A stretch of 9,366 nt of DNA from contig JANXTJ010000229.1 in NCBI GenBank assembly GCA_025352485.1, forward strand, positions 1-9,366. The letters are read 5' to 3'. Source of the DNA: Salinibacterium sp. Lineage in GTDB: Bacteria > Actinomycetota > Actinomycetes > Actinomycetales > Microbacteriaceae. How positions within the stretch are numbered: the stretch's first letter is position 1; every line of letters starts with the position of its first letter. The translations under genes were made by a program, and so were the position numbers. Positions 5,449 through 9,366 of this stretch are shown piece by piece. Under the pieces are notes generated by a model, which searched no databases, was not told the DNA's origin, and saw nothing but the letters and a program-made list of their open reading frames with translations.

Positions 5449-6756
5449 TTATCTCACCACTACGCGGATGTCTTTTCGCGCGAGCTCAACGGCTGCCCGC
5501 CCGAGCCCGGAGTCGTGTGCGAACTGGTCCCAGGACTCGGCAGCACTGTTGACTTCCGCGATGATTGCGGCTGCCCGATCGATGCCGTGACGTTCGGCGA
5601 ACTCGAGAAAGTCTTTGCGTTCAACGCCGGCGAACTTTCCATTCACGCTCATGAGGTGCGGGTGAGTCCATTCGCCGGCCGGGTTGTAGGCATGGGTGAT
5701 GTCATACGCCGGGCCGAGCCTCCAGTTGCCCATTGAATCCATCAGGAAGCCGAAGTTCTTGGTGTGATCATCACAGTTTGCGACAACAAAGTTGAACACC
5801 ATGCGCCGGAACGCTTCCGTCTTGGCGTCGGCCCCGAGACCGAGAGCATCGATCGTGGTTTGGTACTGCGCATAGTCATGGGTGCCACGGGCATTGAAAT
5901 CAAGGATCGCCATTCCACAGAGGGATTGCATGTGCAGCTTGGCACCGTCATCTGCACGGTCGAAGCGTCGAGTCATGAAGTGCGCTCGGCCGTTCTCCTC
6001 CAAGAGCCTGGTCTCAGCCATCTGGATGCCCGCGGCTCTGGCCATGTTCGAGTAGGCGAACTCGACGCGGCCGTACTGTGCAGCAGTGCTCGCATTGGGC
6101 TCGCCAGTGCCAGTCGGTTCGATGCCGATGCCGTCGAACTTCAGCAGCCACGCGTCGAACCCGGGATCCGGCATGACGTGGCCCGGACGGATCTCCAGCG
6201 TCGCAGCGTTGAAATTCACTACTGCCTTCGCGCGCGCTCCTCCGGCGCTGGTGCCAACCGTTATGATCTGGCGGAGGGCTTTCTCTGCTGCCGAATCGCT
6301 GTTGAGCGTGCCGGTGACTGCGTCCCTCGCGCTCTGCACGAGCAGCTGCATATCAAGCGCGGTGGGCTGCACGTCCTGAGCGCCACTATCGGGTCGAAAT
6401 TCCAGCGCACCAAGCCCGCGAGTACCGAGATAAGCAAGACGATCCAACGCTGTGATGCTCGAGCCCGGAACGCCTTCCCGAGCAAGCCACGCGTCGACGA
6501 TGCTGTTTCCGAAGCGGTCAGGTAGAGCATCGGCGACAGCCGGAGGAAGCCCCTGAAAGGTGTCCTGCGGGAGCCCTGGAAACGTGTAGCGACGCCGCGT
6601 GGTCGGCATATGCACCGGTGAGATCTCGATGCCAGTGCGTACCCATGCAGGGTCGTACTCGAAAACGTAGGCGTCGCGCGTGCGGCCACCGGCGATCACA
6701 CCGATGCGCCGTCCCCAGGCGAGAACCTCGACGATCTGTGTCGCAACGAACGCCAT
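5449..6756 (-). CDS. hipA: HipA-family serine/threonine kinase toxin
   Basis: A full-length (435 residues) HipA toxin kinase. In E. coli, HipA phosphorylates glutamyl-tRNA synthetase and causes growth arrest and persistence; the target here is not known. The N-terminal HipA domain spans about 1-115 (ALPDRFGNSIVDAWL at 77-91). The kinase part shows the glycine-rich loop VGTSAGGARAKAVV (167-180; Ser170 is the likely counterpart of the autophosphorylated Ser150 of E. coli). It also shows the ATP-binding Lys in WLLKFDG (Lys206), TRRFDR (262-267), the catalytic loop NCDDHTKN (327-334, with Asp330 the likely catalytic residue) and the metal-binding YDI (351-353). All key residues are present, so it is probably active. 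Its ATG overlaps the hipB stop as ATGA, a typical antitoxin-first operon with translational coupling; no Shine-Dalgarno is needed or seen. Confidence 0.95.
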   Translation of the reverse strand: MAFVATQIVEVLAWGRRIGVIAGGRTRDAYVFEYDPAWVRTGIEISPVHMPTTRRRYTFPGLPQDTFQGLPPAVADALPDRFGNSIVDAWLAREGVPGSSITALDRLAYLGTRGLGALEFRPDSGAQDVQPTALDMQLLVQSARDAVTGTLNSDSAAEKALRQIITVGTSAGGARAKAVVNFNAATLEIRPGHVMPDPGFDAWLLKFDGIGIEPTGTGEPNASTAAQYGRVEFAYSNMARAAGIQMAETRLLEENGRAHFMTRRFDRADDGAKLHMQSLCGMAILDFNARGTHDYAQYQTTIDALGLGADAKTEAFRRMVFNFVVANCDDHTKNFGFLMDSMGNWRLGPAYDITHAYNPAGEWTHPHLMSVNGKFAGVERKDFLEFAERHGIDRAAAIIAEVNSAAESWDQFAHDSGLGRAAVELARKDIRVVVR

Positions 6757-7103
6757 CAGCTGGCACTGCGCTTGTCAACACTGCGCTTACTGGAGCGCTG
6801 GCGAGCTGTGGGTGTGGCCTGCTGAAGTCGGAGGAGCGCCATCGGGCTTACCTCCCCGCCTGTGTCGTCGAGTGTCTCGAGCCAATCGGTACGGGCAAGA
6901 GCTCGGGTGACCTTGATGATCGTTGCAAGGCTTGAGCCGGCGCCGGATTCCAGGTTTCGAAGCGCACCGCGGCTGATGGATGCGCGCTCGGCGAGCGATT
7001 CTTGATCGATGTTCTGATCGATGCGCAGCGCCCGGAACTGCTCCCCAATGCGCACCTCCCACTCATGGGTAGTCTTATTCGAGAAAGCCGACTTATTGAT
7101 CAT
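6756..7103 (-). CDS. hipB: HipB-like antitoxin, XRE-family repressor
   Basis: A helix-turn-helix antitoxin that should bind HipA and repress its own operon. With the chosen start it has 115 residues. The XRE-type domain spans about 17-73: IGEQFRALRIDQNIDQESLAERASISRGALRNLE in successive helices (about 19-52), with the recognition helix near ISRGALRNLE, then LATIIKVTRALAR. The tail (97-115) is basic and probably flexible. The frame can be read from a GTG at 7124 or an ATG at 7115, but both overlap a perfect TATAAT box. The ATG at 7101-7103 lies just downstream of it and is preferred, giving an almost leaderless mRNA. The hipA ATG overlaps the hipB stop. Both genes lie antisense to the Rhs remnant in an accessory region. 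Confidence 0.9.
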   Translation of the reverse strand: MINKSAFSNKTTHEWEVRIGEQFRALRIDQNIDQESLAERASISRGALRNLESGAGSSLATIIKVTRALARTDWLETLDDTGGEVSPMALLRLQQATPTARQRSSKRSVDKRSAS

Positions 7104-7104
7104 A

Positions 7105-7118
7105 ATAATAGTCATTAT
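7105..7118. repeat. AT-rich inverted repeat at the hipB start, candidate HipB operator
   Basis: ATAAT-AGTC-ATTAT is a perfect inverted repeat with five-base arms and a four-base spacer. It overlaps the -10 box and the expected start point of the hipBA promoter, an ideal place for autorepression. It is not like the E. coli HipB operator (TATCC-N8-GGATA), so the assignment rests on position and symmetry only. Confidence 0.4.
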
Positions 7119-7142
7119 AAGCACATTTCGGATTATTGGCCA
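7114..7142 (-). promoter_or_regulatory. hipBA promoter
   Basis: On the minus strand TGGCCA (7137-7142, four of six matches to TTGACA) is followed after exactly 17 bases by TATAAT (7114-7119, perfect -10). Transcription would start near 7106-7108, only a few bases before the ATG at 7103. It is the most consensus-like promoter in the window and lies in a strikingly AT-rich patch (about 7090-7140) within GC-rich DNA. Confidence 0.7.
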
Positions 7143-7275
7143 TGTTGGTATGCAAGCAAAACCCTACTCCGCCAGACCACACCCTCGGCGAGCGGGGCGC
7201 TTCGGGGTAGCCCCGACAACCCCTTCGCCCGTTGAATCGCGAGCGCTGGGCAGGGGAAACCGGCACGAATTCAAG

Positions 7276-7866
7276 TCACCGAATAAGGCGGTACTTGCGC
7301 ACCTTTGCGCGGTTGCCGCAGCGTTGCATCGAGCACCAGCGCCGATTGTTTGACCGCGATTCGTCGTAGAAGACCAGCGCACAGTCGTCGGCGTCGCACT
7401 GCCGAATGCGCTCGTGTTGCTCGGCGGAGAACAGTTCGACGGCTTCCCTGGCCATCACCGCGAAGGCCTGGCCGACTCGGGCTCGCGACCGCCCCGCCTG
7501 CCTGCTGCCCCCCGCGAGAGCCGGCGGGATATCCGGGGTCGCCGCAAACAGATTAATCACGTCGACGTCGTCGCGGCCCGGTAACTCGTCGCCGCTGATC
7601 GCGGTCGCGGCTCGGGCCATGGCGGCGCGCAGGGTCAGGGCGTCCACGAGGTCGCGAACGGTGGCGGGGGCATCCACCTCGGGGAATCGGGTAGCGAGCC
7701 AGCCGTCGAGGTCGGCGGGCACGTGCAGCCGCTCCCACGCGGGGTTCTGCCCGAACGCCCCGGTGTAGCCGAAATCGAGAGCGACCGACCCCGAGTCGAA
7801 AAACCAACGGCGCTCGTCACGGGTGGCGAACCACTGGCCGGTGGGCCGGGCTTCTCGATGGCTCAT
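7276..7866 (-). CDS. CGNR zinc-finger protein (ABATE domain), likely transcription regulator
   Basis: A 196-residue protein of the CGNR zinc-finger family. The N-terminal part (about 20-150) matches the ABATE-type stress-sensing domain; SGSVALDFGYTGAFG (25-39) is the usual opening strand. The C-terminal zinc finger runs from IRQCDADDC to CGNRAKVRKYR (154-193), with ligands Cys157, Cys162, Cys178 and Cys183 and the eponymous CGNR at 183-186, followed by a basic helix for DNA binding. Length is normal for the family. It is transcribed divergently from the SRPBCC/AHSA1 gene across only 23 bases. Its ATG (7864-7866) has TATAGT eight bases upstream and no Shine-Dalgarno, so it is probably leaderless. 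The shared gap holds an inverted repeat, so autoregulation and control of the neighbour are likely but unproven. Confidence 0.92.
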   Translation of the reverse strand: MSHREARPTGQWFATRDERRWFFDSGSVALDFGYTGAFGQNPAWERLHVPADLDGWLATRFPEVDAPATVRDLVDALTLRAAMARAATAISGDELPGRDDVDVINLFAATPDIPPALAGGSRQAGRSRARVGQAFAVMAREAVELFSAEQHERIRQCDADDCALVFYDESRSNNRRWCSMQRCGNRAKVRKYRLIR

Positions 7867-7867
7867 T

Positions 7868-7890
7868 TGTAACCACTATAGTCAGTTACA
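7868..7890. promoter_or_regulatory. Shared divergent leaderless promoters with operator-like inverted repeat
   Basis: The 23-base gap between two divergent genes contains TGTAAC-N11-GTTACA, perfect six-base arms (7868-7873 and 7885-7890; the last base is the A of the rightward ATG). Between the arms the palindrome ACTATAGT (7875-7882) supplies two overlapping, opposed TATAGT boxes. One at 7877-7882 on the plus strand lies seven bases before ATG 7890. The other at 7875-7880 on the minus strand lies eight bases before the ATG ending at 7866. Both fit leaderless transcription. Any -35 elements would lie inside the opposite coding regions and are weak. Confidence 0.65.
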
Positions 7891-8303
7891 TGGCTGATTC
7901 GCAGGACACCACAGGGCTCACGAAAGATGCGGGCTGGGAGACGGGCGTGCGTGCGACCGTCGCGGCGACCGTCCCGACCACTTGGGCATATCTGATGGGC
8001 GATGGCCTGCCGCTCTGGCTCGGCGAGATCGCCGCGCTGCCGACCGAGAAGGGCGCAACTTTCGCCACGAAGGATGGCGTGCGCGGCACCATCCGCAGCT
8101 TCGCCGCCGACTATCGGGTGCGCCTCAGCTGGCAGCCGGAAGACTGGCCGCACGACAGCACCCTGCAGCTCACCGTCAAGCAGGTTGCCACCGGCACCAG
8201 CATCGCCTTCCACCACGACCGGCTTGCCGATCGCGATGAGCGTCGGATGATGCTCGGGCACTGGAAGAACGTCGCCGGTGCGATCAGCGCGCACTTCGCC
8301 TGA
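7890..8303 (+). CDS. SRPBCC / AHSA1-type domain protein
   Basis: A 137-residue single-domain protein of the SRPBCC superfamily, close to the AHSA1 (Hsp90 activator homologue)-like branch. It has an N-terminal helix-containing part (GWETGVRATVAATVPTTWAY, about 15-34), GLPLWLGEI, the central strands TKDGVRGTIRSFA and YRVRLSWQPEDW, then STLQLTV and GTSIAFHHDRL. The C-terminal helix DERRMMLGHWKNVAGAI (about 115-131) is characteristic. No signal peptide or membrane segment is seen. The ligand is unknown. The ATG is fixed by the TATAGT box seven bases upstream and the lack of room for a ribosome binding site. It diverges from the CGNR regulator, which may control it. Its last 20 bases overlap the end of the SprT-like gene on the other strand. 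Confidence 0.85.
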   Translation: MADSQDTTGLTKDAGWETGVRATVAATVPTTWAYLMGDGLPLWLGEIAALPTEKGATFATKDGVRGTIRSFAADYRVRLSWQPEDWPHDSTLQLTVKQVATGTSIAFHHDRLADRDERRMMLGHWKNVAGAISAHFA

Positions 8304-8751
8304 CGGCGCGCTCCCGCCAACTGATCAGATGGGCGGCATCAAACCGGCGCGAACACTTGCCGCAGGCCAGCGGGCGGGCCGGTTTTCGGTAGCGGTAATG
8401 CACGTGGCCGGCCGAGCACGAGCCCACCCAGGGCGCTAACTCGCTCGCGGTCTCGCCGTCGTGCAGCCGTTTGCCCTCGTAACCGATCTCTGCCGCTACC
8501 TTTTTCCAGCGTGGGCCATGGCCGGCGCGAGTGCCGGCCAACGCGTGTGCCACCTCATGCAGCAGCACCTGATGGATCTCGTCATCCTCATAGCGGGCCG
8601 CCAGATACTTCGAGACGCTGATGCGCTTGTCGGTGTAGTTGCAGAGCCCCGCCCGCGTCTTGGCGTTATCGAAGGCGAAACTCCAGCTCGCATCGAGGTG
8701 CAGAGTGATCAGCGCGGCCGCCCACGTGCGCACCCGGATCAGTTCTGCCAC
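8284..8751 (-). CDS. SprT-like zinc metalloprotease-type protein
   Basis: A 155-residue SprT-like protein, the fold shared with Spartan-type proteases that act on DNA-protein crosslinks; the actinobacterial role is not established. The zinc-binding motif HEVAH (65-69) sits in LLHEVAHALAG, with a third ligand likely at His78 in AGHGPRW. The glutamate of HExxH is present, so it could be catalytic. The C-terminal part contains a zinc-ribbon-like set: Cys112 and His116, then Cys130 and Cys133 (LACGKCSRRF). The start is taken as GTG 8749-8751 (VAELIRVRTWAAAL), one base after the stop of the upstream gene. A longer reading to 8820 adds an Arg-rich, non-protein-like stretch antisense to nothing recognisable and overlapping that gene. 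Translational coupling is likely. Confidence 0.88.
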   Translation of the reverse strand: MAELIRVRTWAAALITLHLDASWSFAFDNAKTRAGLCNYTDKRISVSKYLAARYEDDEIHQVLLHEVAHALAGTRAGHGPRWKKVAAEIGYEGKRLHDGETASELAPWVGSCSAGHVHYRYRKPARPLACGKCSRRFDAAHLISWRERAVRRSAR

Positions 8752-8752
8752 G

Positions 8753-9366
8753 CTAGTCGGCCCCCGGCCGCACCTGGAAGATGCCGCGCGACGGCGGTGG
8801 GGACGGCACGGCCGTGGCATCCGTCACGACGGGAGCGCCCGCGATGAACTCGCGCAGCTCGGCGCCGGCCACGACCTTCGAGGGGTGCGGCCCCGCGGCC
8901 AGGAGCCGCGGCATCCAGTCGAAGGGAAGCTCGGCAATCGACCCGACCAGCACCAGGTTGCCGAACCGACGCCCCTTGAGTATTTGTGTTTCCGCGAGGA
9001 TCGCCACGTGCCGAAGCACCGACGACAGGGTCGAGGCCTGACCGCGAGCGAAGTGCAGGCCGGGGCCGTCTGCGACGTTGGCGAGAAGAATTCCGCCGGG
9101 GGAGAGTAGGGCGATTGCGCTGCGGTAAAACTCGAGGGTCGTCACATGGGCGGGCGTGCGGGCCCCGCTGAAGACGTCAACGACGAGCAGGTCGACGGTG
9201 CCGCGCAGGCCGGCCGGCAGCTTCTCGAGCACCGCGCGAGCATCGCCGTGCCGAATGCGGATGGAGGCCGACTTCGGCCACGGCAGCTCGGCCCGCACGA
9301 AGTCGACGAGATCGGTCTCCAGCTCGATGACCTGCTGGCGCGATCCCGGCCGCGTTGCCTCGACAT
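8753..9366 (-). CDS. Spermidine-synthase-like protein, C-terminal part (5' end outside window)
   Basis: The visible 203 residues are the C-terminal part of a protein with the class I methyltransferase / spermidine-synthase fold; the frame stays open to the window edge. Visible blocks are RQQVIELETDLVDFVR (the acidic strand of the nucleotide site), IRIRHGDARAVLEKLP, DLLVVDVFSGARTPAHVTT (58-76) and LLSPGGILLANVADGP. The closing region FIAGAPVVTDATAVPSPPP is typical of the actinobacterial spermidine-synthase-like branch, often annotated as fused MFS/spermidine synthase. At the position of the aminopropyl-transfer motif DSTDP of true spermidine synthases it has DVFSG, so polyamine synthesis should not be assumed. 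An internal GTG at 9298 is probably not the start, because good homology-like sequence precedes it. The SprT-like gene follows after one base. Confidence 0.85.
   Translation of the reverse strand, partial: VEATRPGSRQQVIELETDLVDFVRAELPWPKSASIRIRHGDARAVLEKLPAGLRGTVDLLVVDVFSGARTPAHVTTLEFYRSAIALLSPGGILLANVADGPGLHFARGQASTLSSVLRHVAILAETQILKGRRFGNLVLVGSIAELPFDWMPRLLAAGPHPSKVVAGAELREFIAGAPVVTDATAVPSPPPSRGIFQVRPGAD

Noticed and set aside
5764..6525. 253-codon plus-strand frame antisense to hipA
   Set aside because: It lies wholly within the well-supported hipA gene and has no recognisable domain; a typical GC-rich shadow frame.
7202..7216. Hairpin TCGGGG-TAG-CCCCGA downstream of the CGNR gene as a terminator
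   Set aside because: A six-base-pair stem with a three-base loop, but no T-run on either strand; possible but not supported.
8752..8820. Upstream extension of the SprT-like gene to ATG 8820
   Set aside because: It would overlap the end of the synthase-like gene and add an Arg-rich stretch; GTG 8751 right after that gene's stop gives the natural N-terminus.
1..9366. CRISPR array, insertion sequence, rRNA or intact tRNA
   Set aside because: No regularly spaced direct repeats, no transposase motifs and no RNA-gene signatures were seen on either strand.

Overview
The window is high-GC DNA that reads like an actinobacterium. The pointers are a C-terminal LALTG cell-wall sorting signal (the LAXTG class read by class E sortases), a DUF5979-like surface domain, a CGNR zinc-finger regulator, and several genes with a TANNNT box 6-8 bases before the start codon and no Shine-Dalgarno (leaderless promoters). 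A Microbacteriaceae-like host is my best guess, from gene style only.

Layout. 1-1704 (+) is the 3' part of a large wall-anchored surface protein. 1751-2875 (-) holds a DUF1684 protein and an SRPBCC-like protein. 3035-3907 (+) holds a shortened 2-phosphosulfolactate phosphatase (ComB)-like protein and a DUF427 protein. About 3892-7275 is accessory DNA: a decayed Doc (death-on-curing) toxin fragment (-), an unrecognised 166-residue gene (+), a frameshifted and internally deleted Rhs/YD-repeat fragment with a possible toxin-tip remnant (+), about 210 unexplained bases, and an apparently intact hipB-hipA toxin-antitoxin operon (-) with its own consensus promoter. From 7276 the DNA looks like ordinary chromosome again: a CGNR zinc-finger regulator (-) divergent from an SRPBCC/AHSA1 protein (+), then a SprT-like metalloprotease (-) that follows, one base downstream, a spermidine-synthase-like protein (-) running off the right edge.

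How it fits together. The middle third looks like a hotspot where toxin modules of three kinds (Doc, Rhs, HipBA) have landed and mostly decayed, with only hipBA obviously functional. Outside it, the most striking piece is the 23-base gap between the CGNR regulator and the SRPBCC gene. It contains a TGTAAC-N11-GTTACA inverted repeat and two overlapping, opposed TATAGT boxes, each placed for leaderless transcription of its gene. This suggests a compact switch in which the two promoters compete, and the CGNR protein may be the regulator.
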